A stretch of DNA of 64,000 nucleotides from Candidula unifasciata (Eukaryota; Mollusca; Gastropoda; Stylommatophora; Geomitridae), in assembly GCA_905116865.2 (NCBI GenBank), contig CAJHNH020008432.1:7501-71500 (forward strand), in the 5' to 3' direction. The notes beneath the pieces are model-generated. The model had not been told where the DNA came from. It made no database searches and saw only the letters and a list, made by a program, of their open reading frames with translations. Position 1 is the stretch's first letter, and every line of letters starts with the position of its first letter. This document shows, piece after piece, positions 21,660 through 32,379 of the stretch. The position numbers were made by a program, and so were the translations under genes.

Positions 21660-22320
21660 AGATATCATCTTCTTCTTTTCTCCACTCCTGGAATGCCTCG
21701 CGACGTCAAGGCAGGAAGAGATCTGTGGAACGGGTCGTTCTGTTTGCTTCGTATAACCTACTTTTCAGTGTCTCTGATATTTCTGCGGTCCATATTCTGC
21801 GTGGTCGACCTCTAGGTCTGTTACCGTTGTATCTGTATAACATTGCTCTCTGTGGTGCTCTGTCTGAAGCCAATCTTGTTACATGGTCGAACCATTTCAT
21901 TTTTAATCTACATATAAAGTTTAGTATTGGTTCTGTGCCGACTCTCCTCCTGACATCATCGTTTTTAAGTCAATCTTTCCTCGTTACACCTAGCATATTA
22001 CGTAAACATTTTATTTCCGTTGTGACTATTATCCTTCCATCTTCTGAAGACAGTGTCCATGTCTGACATTGATAGCAGAGTTTTGGTAAAACTATTGTGT
22101 TGAATAGTGTTCTTTTAGTGTCCATCTTCACGTACTTGCATTTCAAAACTGGTGCTGTTTGGCCTAAAACTTGATTACCTTAATTGCATCTTTGCTGGAT
22201 TTCTTTATTAATTCTTCCATCTTCTGAAGAAAAAAAAAAAAGCCTCCCCAGATATGTACAGTGTAATCCCTTGTCTGCTTTAACTGGTGTTCCGTTCATT
22301 TCAAAAACAGCTATTCCTCC
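21660..22320 (-). pseudogene. LINE RT C-terminal fragment
   Basis: The minus strand reads DGRINKEIQQR, then LPKLCYQCQTWTL, MKWFDHVTRLASDRAPQRAM and NRPRGRPRRIWTAEI, with frame breaks, ending in (GAA)n near 21665. It is the same family as 11560-13072. A SINE E body sits at its far side (22320-22410). Confidence 0.75.
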
Positions 22321-22410
22321 GAGGTAAGTTGCGTATCCTTTACATGGCGTTGCAGAACCAACACTAACAGCCTCTGGCTGTTGTGTGGTTTTTCTAAGCA
22401 AATTTACATC
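22320..22410 (-). repeat. SINE family E body
   Basis: Contains the family words CCTTTACATGGCGTTGCAGAACCA and GTTGTGTGGTTTTTCTAAGC in antisense orientation. Confidence 0.55.
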
Positions 22411-22469
22411 CAGTAGTATTTATTCTTCCAAACTGTGATATGAAACATCCTGTCTCTTTGGTGTCCTCC

Positions 22470-22760
22470 CTGCCTTCCCCCCCCCCCCAACTCCCACCCC
22501 CCTTTTCCAATGTCCTGTTAAAACTTAACTCATACAATGAAAACACCGAGGGTAAGGGGGGGGGGGAGGTGGAACAGGGGTGGGGGATGGCTGGGAAGGG
22601 GGGGCCAAATGAGCCTTTTTACAAATTTGCAAACAGGCGAGGAGGCTCAAGTACTTAAGCCTTGTTCAAGTGAATAATAATAATGTGCTGAATGTCACAT
22701 AAATTGTATCTAAGCACTTAGCTCCCATACACACGGTGGGGGGGGGGGCAGAGCTGTAAC
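22470..22760. other. Poly(C)/poly(G)-rich segment
   Basis: A run of nine C (22479-22488) and G-rich blocks at 22556-22605 and 22738-22748. No gene. Confidence 0.5.
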
Positions 22761-22899
22761 CTAAACTAGTGTCGAGCAGTGGTTGGAGGCTCAAGGTGCT
22801 TGGGTCCTAAGGGTCCCGAGCTCCCAAACGCACCCCCATACATCAACCCTAAAATATGACCTTGTCGGCTGACACACACATATGAATATGTGTGTACCG

Positions 22900-23218
22900 T
22901 GCACAAACTACTTCGCAGTCACAAATTGTTTATCTCTCAAAGCTGTGCCGACAACCCACTCTCAGACAGTGAACCCGTGTAAAAAAGCCCGCACATAAGT
23001 CTCGACCTGCTTGGGTCGGTTCGCGTTGACCCAGTAGTCGGTCGACACACTTCTGGTGGACGTGGTTCGATAAAACGACACCTGTTAACTGGAATTCTCT
23101 TGTTGAAACTGTTTATGTGTGTATAGCTAACCTGGAACTCGTGGACTAATTTGTGTGATATATTATTATGTATTGACCTGGGTCGTTGCTGCTATTGGCA
23201 GGGATCTGAGACCTGAAG
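22900..23218 (+). other. Candidate 5' exon or promoter-proximal region
   Basis: This stretch has less repeat character than its surroundings and contains several CpG-bearing words (GGTCGGTTCGCG, GTCGGTCGAC, GGACGTGGTTCGATAAAACGAC). It ends CCTGAAG followed by a strong GTAAGT donor at 23219. It could be a noncoding first exon for the AnmK gene, whose start-codon exon has an acceptor at 32934. This is inference only. Confidence 0.25.
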
Positions 23219-23224
23219 GTAAGT

Positions 23225-23400
23225 ATCTCCTCCTTCTCTTCCTTCTTCTTCTTCCTCCACCTCTTCTTCTTAATCTTCTACTTCTTCTTTGTTATCTTTT
23301 TCGACTTCTTCTTCTTAATCTTCTATTTCTTCTTCTGTATTATTCGTCTTCTAGTCCTCATCTTTCTTCTTCTTCTTCTTCTTCTTCTTCTTCTTCTTCT

Positions 23401-23435
<35 letters not shown>

Positions 23436-23450
23436 TTCTTCTGTCTACTC
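23225..23450. repeat. (CTT)n microsatellite
   Basis: Interrupted CTT repeats from 23228, almost pure from 23359 to 23442. Confidence 0.95.
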
Positions 23451-23539
23451 CCCCTCCTCCCTTCTTTCGAGAACTATTATTTTATAATGTGGTTTGGACA
23501 ATCGTACCTTTCTCTATATCTTCTTCTTATTATTATTAT

Positions 23540-23830
23540 TATTCCATTTAGGAGGAACACAGAATAGACCGGCCACTGTCTCCCTATCGGGCATGTCGTA
23601 ACAGGCGACGACTAATTGTGACCTTTTCCCCCCTCTTAAGGCGGAGCCCATCTGCCTGAGAGGCGATTAACCAACAGTCTGCATACAAATAATCAGATCT
23701 ATAAAGCGGATGTGCAAGCAAAATTCAAGTTATACAACAAGATAGTCCATAAGTGGACGCGCAACCAGAACTTTCCGCCGGAATTTTCAGATCGTGAACG
23801 ATAAGAAAAAGAAGAAGAAGAAGAAGAAGG
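23540..23830 (+). repeat. SINE family A copy with (GAA)n tail
   Basis: GGGCATGTCGTAACAGGCGAC, TGCCTGAGAGGCGATTAACCAAC, CGCAACCAGAACTTTCCGCC, then AGAAGAAGAAGAAGAAGAAGG. Confidence 0.85.
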
Positions 23831-24029
23831 AAACAGTGATATTAAATTAAAACTTCTGGGATAGCACGAGACTACATATAACAAATAAATGTTGTGCCAC
23901 CTTTACAGAGGGTTCTGGCGACAGTGCATATGTACATTCACTGCTGTTTTGGATAATATTATAATTACATAGTCAAACCACAATTTCTTCCACAGTGCGA
24001 TTCTCATACCACTGTCTGAAAGCCAAAAA

Positions 24030-24690
24030 TCAACAATCTGTTGTTTTTATGTAATTTTTAAACAGCACTACGCAAAAATCAAACTGTACAACTAGAGAAT
24101 TATGAAACGCGTCTAGGCAGCATTGGATTAGATTAAAACTGTTCGAGATTAGATAAGAACGGTTAATGGCAATATGAAATAAGATTATAACTTTCTGCAA
24201 CAGAAGGTTGCTTGGATATGACGGGATGGTACAAATCATCATCATCATTAGTTTTTGATAAAACAAACCACAGTCGTCACGTTTAACCCGCTCTTTACCA
24301 ACAAGGAGCTTTGGGTTATAATTGTGACTATTGTTGGCTAAGACTCGGTTTGTGTGCCATGTTAAATGGTCAGGTGTCCCTATAAATTTCACAATGTCCT
24401 TTCCTTCTCGCCCAAGTCTGGGCCCTGGTTCTGTTATTGGTTTTATGGTTTCTTCTATCTGGGCACACCTCCTGTTAAGCCATGACTGAAGTATCTGCAG
24501 TTGTCTTTACTGTTCCTTTGTATTGATTGTTTTCTTACATCCTCTGCCCTTATTGTGTGTTATTTTTGTTGTCCATGTCCGTTTGTTTCTTTTTGCTTTA
24601 TCTTTATCTAGACTATTCCTAATTCAGTTGTTGATTCCAGAGTTGGGATGGTACCCAATCTGAGACACAGTTTCATTTTCTTCTCTCTTT
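24030..24690. other. No gene recognised
   Basis: Mixed sequence with an ATCATC run at 24237. No exon or repeat partner was recognised. Confidence 0.35.
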
Positions 24691-24699
24691 TAGCGTTCC

Positions 24700-24905
24700 A
24701 AGCGCCCGGCTCTCTGGCGTAGTTGGCTAAACCGGATTGCGCGGTGACCGGGTGACGAACTCCTTGTGGTCCGGGTTCACTCCCGGGGGTGGACAGAAAA
24801 GCCACATTTCTCCCATATTTACAGTATTTACAATGGAATCAAGGACGAAAGGTTGCGATAGCCATGGCTTCTTAATACTAAAACAAACAACAAACAAACA
24901 GCATT
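24700..24905 (+). repeat. tRNA-derived SINE, family B
   Basis: Head CCCGGCTCTCTGGCGTAGTT with an A box in TGGCGTAGTTGG. The B box is in GGTCCGGGTTCACTCCC. The body runs to an ACAAACAACAAACAAAC tail. Partner copy at 2135-2372 (-). Confidence 0.8.
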
Positions 24906-24949
24906 CCAAACCTTTATAAGTTCACTGCTGCTATATCACTCACATAAAT

Positions 24950-25736
24950 TCATCCCTCTGGTTGGCATTCTCTTTCCACTTGGTGACTCCAGGTGTTTGT
25001 AGGTCTTCCTGGATATCATATCTCCACCGTCCTCTTGGTCTGCCTCATGGTCTACGGCCATTCAGCTCCGTTATCTATACAGTTTTCGCCTCACTCTCTT
25101 ATCTATGATCTGTATATGCCCCAGCAATTTAAGCCTATTAGCCCTCATGATACCAGTGGTCAGTAGTGATTTAAATAAATTAAGGATGTCATTTTATCTT
25201 CCCACTCTCCATTTCCCGCTGCTTGCATTATTTATGTCGTTCTGGCTGGCAGTGCGACTATCAGGAATGAGCAATCTATGGACAGGAGAGACGTCATCAA
25301 TGCCATTAGAGAGATTAAACGCTGTGAGGCTTTTAGATTCGGGAAGAATAATTTCTCCCTGAATAAACTGCATACTCAGGGTGTACCATTTGGAACCGCG
25401 GGACAGAAAAACCATGCGGAAGACACCCGTCGTTACATAAACCTGGACAGAGTGGGAGTTGTTAGCCTAAAAACACTTGGAGACATACTCAGGAGGAGAT
25501 CGGAGCACTTATGGTCATGTCCAATGTGCGATGAAGATGATCTGTAAAATAAACAATGAACAATGCATCTTTTATGGGCCCAAGACTCGTCGTAAGACTT
25601 TTCCAGAATGAGCAACAAGGTTTAATCTCAGTTCTCCAGCTTTTAGAGCCAAGTAAAACAACTCGTCTGATCAGCGTTTCATATTTTGTGATCTTGGTGT
25701 GGCCAGATAGCGCCTATAATTTTAGCCGAGGTTCTA
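24950..25736 (-). pseudogene. LINE fragment, split by a nested insertion
   Basis: Minus-strand text in 24950-25230 gives RRPRGRPRGRW and KWKENANQRDEF-like segments, and 25565-25735 continues the same LINE (compare 20385-20560). The two halves are separated by 25237-25564, a different retroelement flanked by an approximate 12-bp duplication, GCATTATTTATG versus GCATCTTTTATG. Confidence 0.7.
25237..25564 (+). mobile_element. LINE 3' fragment nested in another LINE
   Basis: Translation includes MDRRDVINAIREIKRCEA and SLNKLHTQGVPFGTAGQKNHAE. The same segment, slightly diverged, lies at 32570-32895. It ends AAATAAACAATGAACAAT. The flanking near-duplication of 12 bp shows it arrived after the host LINE. 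Confidence 0.7.
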
Positions 25737-25739
25737 GGG

Positions 25740-25895
25740 CAAAGTGCTCTGTGGCTAAGTCGATGCAAACGCTTCGTAATGCCGGGATGCCGGGTTCGAT
25801 CCCAGCTGCGGGCCATGCGCCAAGCGTTGATTTCGACAGGGGTATCAAGAAAGCCGACCGTCCAGTAAGCCTTGATACGCAACTAACCTTGTAGG
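25740..25895 (+). repeat. SINE family E, tRNA-like head intact
   Basis: A box TGGCTAAGTCG and B box GGGTTCGATCCC are both close to the pol III consensus and about 40 bp apart. Confidence 0.7.
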
Positions 25896-26014
25896 GCAAA
25901 GTATACTTCATATCCAGATTGTATTTTAGATTGTATTTCTTGGTATGCTGGAGCAGTTAAAGTTTATCACAGGATTTTTTTGTTTCTTTTAGTTTGATTT
26001 TCAAATTACCAAAT

Positions 26015-26185
26015 TGTACATGGTTAGTTGCTTATCCTTTACAGGACGTTGCAGAACCAATCCCAACACCCCTGGCTGTTGTGTGGTTTTTCTAGGCAAA
26101 TTACGTCTAGTAGTTTGCCATTGCTCCCGGCATCCCGGCATTACGAAGCGTTCGCATCGACTTAGCCACAGAGCCGACATGTGTA
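26015..26185 (-). repeat. SINE family E, antisense copy
   Basis: On the minus strand GGCTCTGTGGCTAAGTCGATG starts the head, and the body GCAAACTACTAGACG...GTTCTGCAACGTCC follows. It lies 120 bp from the plus-strand copy, giving a small inverted pair. Confidence 0.65.
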
Positions 26186-26289
26186 CATGACCGGAGTTTA
26201 TGTAATCCCTTGCTTATAATATTTAAGAGTCTTTTTTCCAGTCAACCATACAAACACCTGTGTCGTGTCAGTGTGTTTTATATATGTAT

Positions 26290-26720
26290 TGTTGGATTTG
26301 TTGGGACTATGTGTTGTGTCATTGAATGTGTGTGTGTGTGTGTGTGTGTCCGTGCGTGCATGTATGTCTACATGAGTGCGTGTTGTGTATGTATTGTGTC
26401 TGTCTTTATGTTTTCTATCTGTCTGTGTTTTGGGTCTGTGTGTGCTTTGTGTCTTTAGTCTATGAGTATGTGTTGTGTCTGTGTGTATATGTTGTGTTTG
26501 TGTGTGCTTTGTTTCTGTAGTCTATGAGTATGAATTGTGTCTGTTTGTATACATTGTCTCTGTGTGTTTGCTTTGTGTTGGTAAGTATGTGTTGTGTCGG
26601 TATGTGTGTTGTCAGTGTGTGCGCTTCCGTGTGTGTAAGTGTATTTGTGTATATGTGTATCTGTCTACTCTACTGCCTCGTGTGTGTCTGTGTTCTGTAC
26701 GTATTTGTGCATGTATAGTT
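26290..26720. repeat. GT-rich degenerate repeat
   Basis: A pure (GT)n run near 26327-26350, then TGTGTTGTGTCTGT-type words to 26720. The long open Cys/Val frames here are a consequence of the GT-rich sequence. Confidence 0.75.
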
Positions 26721-26879
26721 CAAGGAATGCAATTTCCATCAATGAATTTTCACTTTTAATTTACACTCACACGCCGAATTTTCAAACGTGAACATAATAT
26801 GCTAGATATATAAAATACATTTGTAGTGTGAAAGGTGAGTGCTTGATCGGACCCAATGTAAGACGGGCCTGTGTGCCCA

Positions 26880-27145
26880 ATTTGTGACATTTCGGAATAA
26901 AGACAACAAATCAAATGGTTTGGTCATGTAACAAAATTGACATGAGACAAAGCACCACAGAGAGCAATGTTGTACATATACAGCGGTTACACATCCAGAA
27001 GTCGACCACGCAGAATATGGACCGCAGAAATATCAGAGACACTAACAGTACTTTACTTGAAACAAACGGAAGGGCCCGTTCCAGAGAGCTCTTCCTTTCC
27101 TGACACAGATAGACATTCCAGGAGTAGAGAATAGAAGAAGAAGGG
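26880..27145 (+). pseudogene. LINE 3' fragment
   Basis: IKWFGHVTKLT*DKAPQRAM-like text and SRPRRIWTAEISETLT, ending AGAAGAAGAAGG. It matches the minus-strand copy at 21660-21900. Confidence 0.7.
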
Positions 27146-27224
27146 AACACATTTCGTTCCGTTTTACACCAGTGGATCCTGTCTTTGAAGTCATTCAGCT
27201 AAAGATCGAGGTTTCATTACTTTA

Positions 27225-27425
27225 TTGGAAGGTGGGGTCGATCACAAAATACATAAGATTTACGACAAATATTTTGCCACAATGCTCAAGGGGAAAGCAA
27301 GACGGACGTAAATCATATTAAAACTGGCAGGATTCTAAACAGAACACTGCGATTGCTGCTGGATATGGAGGCAGAGCGTTTATGGGCATGCCTTAATTTT
27401 TATATTAGTTAATAACTCTTATCGC
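27225..27425 (+). pseudogene. LINE RNase H-type 3' fragment
   Basis: RILNRTLRLLLDMEAERLWAC resembles the text at 42055-42125, the 3' end of the RNase H LINE family. Confidence 0.45.
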
Positions 27426-27514
27426 TTTTCCGTATAGAACAAATATGTGTACACAAACCAAACACTGAAAAAGATAACTATACGCAGTCGGGGTGAGAGG
27501 GGACAAAAGGATGT

Positions 27515-27530
27515 GGGGGGGGGGGGGGAG
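27515..27530. repeat. Poly(G) tract
   Basis: About 14 G in a row. Confidence 0.8.
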
Positions 27531-27544
27531 TTAGTTTTTTTTTA

Positions 27545-27745
27545 AACTTTCTAGGATGCTCAGCACGTCGGTGTCGCCTTAGAGGTCAGGATAGGTGACA
27601 TTGTAATCAACTTCTCATGGGAATAGTCCGTAGTAATACCCTTGGATGGCTGCCATATCAGAGGACCCAGCACGCAGGGGAATACCCTATCTACAGTGAC
27701 GTCGATTGTGATAACCCTGGAGTCTCAATTTCTTCCCAGTTTGAT
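27545..27745 (+). repeat. Dispersed repeat, inverted partner at 29455-29655
   Basis: CTTCTCATGGGAA, a GGCTGCYRYATC word and CAGTGACGTSGATTGTGATAAC occur in both copies in opposite orientation. No protein family was recognised. Confidence 0.6.
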
Positions 27746-27749
27746 AACC

Positions 27750-28400
27750 ACTGGAAATTGTTAACCAACAACACTCACAACCGTCAAACGTTGAGTGGCG
27801 CAGAGTTTAACCTTGTGTTGGCGTCCTCCCTTTGAGGGTGACAACTAGGTCTACGTGCAGTTTGAGACAGCAACACTGTTTACTGTTATCCGTTAAAATG
27901 GTCCGGTATTTTTCATTTTTATTTTTCTTCTATTTTTAGCGTGCAACCAAACTTTAACCAAACACGCAGACAGACAATGTGTTATAATTTTCTATAAATG
28001 GAAACTAGAGAGCCGCTGTGATGTAGCGGCTAGAGCAGTATTTACCAAACTTTTTTTGGTCCGCTGCACATTTTTCGGTGAAACATTCGCCCAGCGCCCC
28101 CTACAAACGCCTCCCCCTTTGCCTTTGGGAAATATCATCATCATATGCCATGCCGAAAAGCATAAGCGGTCATAATTTTTCCCCGCCCCATGAACGGGGT
28201 CAAGCCATCAGGGTATTATCTCTTTGCGCCCCCCCCCTTCCCCACCCCCGGGTCAGTTTTTCTGTCAATTTCTCTAGTTGTCACCAAGTTCTCGATTCTG
28301 TTACTTACACTGAAATATTGAAATGTACAGTCTATAATCAAGCATAAAGGATATAACGGCAATTGTGCTTTCTATCGTCTTTCTGTCCTCATCTGCGTAA
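27750..28400. other. No gene recognised; possible hAT-end remnant at 28027
   Basis: CAGTATTTACCAAACTTTTTTTGG followed by a CCGCTGCACA word resembles the start of hAT MITEs. No matching right end was found. A poly(C) run lies at 28230. Confidence 0.3.
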
Positions 28401-28409
28401 AAAAGGGAA

Positions 28410-28485
28410 GGGGGGCTGAGTGTCATGGCGTCAGCCTCTAGTGTTGGAGGTCCCGGGTTCAAGCCCCGGGGAAGGCTAGGATTTT
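28410..28485 (+). repeat. tRNA-like SINE head
   Basis: A consensus-grade B box lies in CCGGGTTCAAGCCCCGGGG, which also forms a T-arm-like stem. The upstream GAGTGTCATGGCGTCAGCC is a possible A-box region. No acceptor stem was seen. Confidence 0.45.
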
Positions 28486-28499
28486 TTAACGTAGACGTC

Positions 28500-29450
28500 T
28501 AGTAATTTCCCCCGGTCTCTTGTTAGTAAGAACGTATTGTTGCGCGCGTTTAAAAAAACAACCTTGGAAGTTGGAAATCGAAAAGAGTAGCTTAACGGCG
28601 CTGCTGAGCAAAATTTGGAGTTTAAAATCTACCCAAAGTATTCCCAGGATCCTCGCCGGTGCTACAGAGTTCGTGAACTGCGCTCAGATTCTTCGGACTC
28701 AGGCTTAAGTTAGAAATAGAACGGAACAGTTATGGGTTACTATCTTTGTGCCTTGATGTGTTGATATACAATATCACATTCACACTCCTCTGGAACACAG
28801 CTTTTTTACTCTGGCTGCGAAACAGCAAATAACTAGACCTTTGTCTCGTCCTTCAAACATCGTTCTGGAATCCCCGTGATGTCATACTAGAACTGTTCAA
28901 ATACCTCGTGCTTTCGCGAGTCTTCTTCTTTCTCACGTAATCCCCATTTATGCTATCTTTAGCTATCTAACGAAATTAGGAAACCTTTGCAAAAATTCCC
29001 TTTATTACACAAGTTTTAAACCTCAATTTTTAGCTCAGTTCTCTACTTTCTCCACTAACTTGTGAGCGGACAGGAGACTGCTGTGGTGTTTTCAGTGGCC
29101 TTCTAAACAGTGAAGACATCGATAAGCATTGGTTCTATATATCTCTCTCGTTCAGGTAGGCTGTTGCAGACTTGCTAGTGACAATTTTTAGTAATGTCAG
29201 TTATGTAAATCACGAAAAGCCTTGGCTTTTTTACGCTGCTGTGAGAGACTCCATATCTGTTTTACTGACTAAACAGCTGAACAGTCAGTATAGCTAAAGA
29301 TGTTAGTATCAAGAAATCATTGAAAAGGGCCGACTCAGTTCCCCCCCCCCCAAACCTTTATATTTTCTAGATGACAGTCGGGGAATCAAGGGGCTTAGAC
29401 CTTGTTTAAGTATGCAATAATAATATTATTGATAATATTTGTGCTGAAAG
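28500..29450. other. No gene recognised
   Basis: Unstructured sequence with a poly(C) run at 29341. No exon or known repeat was identified. Confidence 0.35.
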
Positions 29451-29454
29451 GCAA

Positions 29455-29655
29455 ATAAACACACATGAAGAAATAGGAAATCTTATGTTATCACAATCCA
29501 CGTCACTGCACATTGAGTATTCCAATGCAGGCTCAGTCCTCCGATGCAGCAGCCACTCAAAGGTACTTCTACTAATTGTTCCCATGAGAAGTGTGTTATA
29601 ATGTCTCCTATCTCGGCTTCGAAGGCGGCGTAGACGTGCTACATAAGGCTTTTCT
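29455..29655 (-). repeat. Dispersed repeat, partner of 27545-27745
   Basis: Antisense copy of the same unrecognised repeat. Confidence 0.6.
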
Positions 29656-29829
29656 CCCATGTCACGCAATAGTGATAGTAAACGGGAAAACAAATACTTG
29701 AAAAGACATCTATACATGGCTAGGGGCGGGGCAATTTATACAGTTTCTGGGGGAGGAGGGGGGAGGGGGTAACCGCGCCTTTGCACCCCTACCTAAAAAT
29801 GGGCTTAAGATGCCTTACAAGGAGGTGCT

Positions 29830-30180
29830 CTTGGTTGTCATATCTTCCCTTCTTCGGCATTCCGAGCCCTTGAGATCAATTGCTGCAGATATCACCCGCC
29901 TCCATTCATCTCCCTGGTTGGTCTTCTCTTTCCAGTTGGTGACACCAAGTGTTTGCAGGTCTGTCTGGACATTATCTCTTCATCATCTTCTTGCTCTGCA
30001 TCGTGGTCTACGACCATTCGTCTCCAGTGTGTTTACAGTTTTTACTTCTCTGTCATCTGATATTCTTTCAATATGCCCCAACCATTTCAGTCTATTAGAT
30101 CTCATGATGCCAGTGATCAGTGGTGACTTAAACAGATTATAAATTTCTTTGTTGCTTCTCACTCTCCAAATACCGCTGTT
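29830..30180 (-). pseudogene. LINE fragment
   Basis: Same family as 20085-20780. The complement of CAATATGCCCCAACCATTT encodes the WLGH region, and the 3' end is at the low-coordinate side. Confidence 0.7.
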
Positions 30181-30184
30181 GTCA

Positions 30185-30395
30185 TATCATCATCATCATG
30201 TGCCCTGCCAACTGGCGTAGGCGCTCATGCGTCTACACAGATCACAATCCCTGGTTGCCTGGAACAACTCTCTTGATGAAATCCCTCCATGCCATCGTTT
30301 CAGCCCATCCAGCATTATCTCTCTTGTCATATAGAATCGGTAAATACTGTTCATTCTTAGATCAGCCTGACCTGTTATCAGACACTTCACTGATA
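30185..30395 (-). pseudogene. LINE C-terminal fragment
   Basis: The minus strand reads YRFYMTREIMLDGLKRWHGG, SSRELFQATRDCDLCRRM and AYASWQGT, a typical non-LTR C-terminal tail, with (ATG)n at the 3' side (30184-30199). Confidence 0.65.
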
Positions 30396-30464
30396 GGATT
30401 TGTTTTAATTTGGAGTTGAACGCCCGGTATCAAGTAGCTGCTTGACGTATATAGCTGGAATTAC

Positions 30465-30660
30465 CGTTTTCTTCTTCCTTGGATTATTCCTCATCACCCA
30501 CCCACCCCCCCCCTTTTTTTTTTCTTCCTCTTGTTCCTCTTTGTCTTTTTCTTCTTCTTCTTCTTCCTCCAACTTTCTATCCCTCTTCTTCTTATTTTGC
30601 TTCCTTGCCTTCTTTTTTCCCTTCCTCTTCTTCTTCGTCCTCTTTCTCCTTCTCCGAATG
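30465..30660. repeat. Pyrimidine-rich low-complexity tract
   Basis: CTTCTTC and CCCACCCCCC interspersed with T runs. It is open in several frames only because of composition. Confidence 0.8.
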
Positions 30661-30679
30661 CATTTAGTCTTTAATTTGT

Positions 30680-31080
30680 GAGTATTTAAAAAGAAAGCAG
30701 CAGTGAACTAGAGGTTATACTCATCTCCATAATGTGTGCTTGCAAAATAGTTTTCTCCATAGTTCCCCCTCCCCTAGAAAAAAAGCTGCTGGTACTCCAT
30801 ACATGGTGTCTAACAAAGCGTGTCGGTACGCATCACAAAGTGTCTTAAACAGTAGTGCTGAAAAATGTATGTCTAAAAAAGTACCGGTACTGCTCACCAT
30901 TGCGTACTGTCAAAATAAAGTGTTCTGTGCTTGGAACGTGTTGGATAATCCTTTAGAAGATGCTAGCTGTCATTTTACTCAGAAGCGTCGACACAAAGAA
31001 AATGTTCTCGGGGCTAAGCCCCTTACACATTTTCAGGGGTGGGTCTCAAGGAGCTAAGCCTTGTTAATGTGCTTAGTAAT
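30680..31080. other. No gene recognised
   Basis: Contains an open stretch 30734-31057 with no recognisable domain and no splice context. I see nothing else. Confidence 0.3.
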
Positions 31081-31085
31081 ACTAC

Positions 31086-31415
31086 AGTAGTACCTCGGAA
31101 TTCGAATTTAATCTGTTCAGAGATGGTGTTCGAATTCAAATCGTTCGAGTTATAGGGCAATATTTCCATTGCAAATAATGGAAACTAAATTTATCTATTC
31201 CAGGATCCAACAAAATCAAATTGTAAATTCTATTTCCCTAAATAAGTACACTGTACAGATAATAAGCCACAAAAATCTTGTTTGAATACAAACATCATTA
31301 ATTTTTTTAAAGTATAAAATGTATTTACTCCTGTCCCTAATGAACGAATGAAGTGGCACACCTCTAGAGGTGACTCAAAGAGCCATTATTTGAATTAGGA
31401 ACCCCAGGTACAAAC
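31086..31415. mobile_element. Tigger/Tc-type MITE remnant
   Basis: The left end CAGTAGTACCTCGGAATTCG and the complement of the right end (GTACCTGGGGTTCCTAATTC) are imperfect inverted repeats. The interior GGCAATATTTCCATTG and AATAATGGAAA words match ends of pogo/Tigger-like elements I know. A relative lies at 53663-54193. Confidence 0.5.
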
Positions 31416-31706
31416 CGTATGACACAGTTATAATCGAGCACCCCTTCCCCCCCACCCAAAAATTTTTAAGGGTAAGCTACCCTCCCCTCCCCCTTTAAAA
31501 AAAATGTAAACCAATTATAGAAGTTCTCTGTATAAGATTTTGCTTATACATATATTATTTCAAATATATTATTAACTTTTTTTTGCTGTTAGCACATTAT
31601 TATTATTAGGCTCTTGTACAAGGCTATTAGTTTCTTGAGCCCCTTTGCCTCCCCACTGTGACTTCCCTGCACAATGTCAGCTATTTTCCTTTGTTAAGGC
31701 TCAGAT

Positions 31707-31717
31707 AGCTAGGTCAC
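31707..31717. other. Left target-site duplication AGCTAGGTCAC
   Basis: Repeated exactly at 32261-32271, directly after the (GAA)n tail of the element. Confidence 0.85.
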
Positions 31718-32260
31718 CCGTGTGTCAATGGGGCCCTCACAGTGACATTGCACCCTACCAGGCATGTCGTAGGAGGCGACTAAGGGTAGGGTTGGGCTTG
31801 AGGTTGGCTACCTCATCCTGTAAAAACCATAGCCACAAAAACCAACCAACCATGGATAAGTCAAAAAGAGAAGCAAATAAAATCCTGCCAACCAAGATGA
31901 GGGGAGGCTCTTCAAATAGAAGAAGTATGACACGGTGTGGAGAAAGCCGTAAGGAGTCCGGATCGTTGACGTACCTCCTCTCAGCAAGGAAAACCTCCAG
32001 AATTGGCACCTGGAATGTTAGAACTCTTTATGATATGGGGAGAACAATGGAAGTAGCAAAGGATGTCTTTGCATTGGAACCCACAGGAGCATAGGAATAA
32101 AGGAAGGCCAAAAAACACATGGAGAAGAGAGCTGGAGAATGAAGTTAGAAAGATGGGGAGGACATGGGGAGAGCATGCAATAGCGAAGGATAGAACGACC
32201 TGGCGTGAGTTGGTTAAGGGCCTATGCTCCATCTGGGGATAGAAAGGCAGAAGAAGAAGA
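31718..32260 (+). mobile_element. LINE-derived, internally deleted retroelement
   Basis: The 543-bp insertion is bounded by an exact 11-bp duplication. Its 5' part has GCATGTCGTAGGAGGCGACTAA and an ATG at 31851. The short protein ends with RIGTWNVRTLYDMGRTMEVA, the start of a LINE endonuclease domain, and reaches a stop at 32092. The following text jumps to a LINE C-terminus (RGRPKNTWRRELENEVRKM, then WRELVKGLC) and an AGAAGAAGAAG tail. It therefore has both LINE ends but lacks nearly all of the endonuclease and RT. Confidence 0.8.
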
Positions 32261-32379
32261 AGCTAGGTCACACTGAAGGAGGAAGGATGCATAGAGTCCC
32301 TAAGGATATACACCTTGGTTAATCACTGTTGGGTAAAAAAAATCGAGTTCAACCTCTTCTACGAAATAACAATATCTGC

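Noticed and set aside
24713..24790. Functional tRNA gene
   Set aside because: A and B boxes are present but the sequence is a dispersed SINE (second copy at 2135-2372) and I see no complete cloverleaf.
26210..26759. Cys/Val-rich membrane-like protein
   Set aside because: Artefact of GT-rich low-complexity sequence; all frames look alike.
28415..28480. Functional tRNA gene
   Set aside because: A T-arm-like stem with a B box exists, but the acceptor stem and the anticodon arm cannot be built convincingly.
30734..31057. 107-residue open frame
   Set aside because: No domain, no splice context, composition like the surrounding noncoding DNA.
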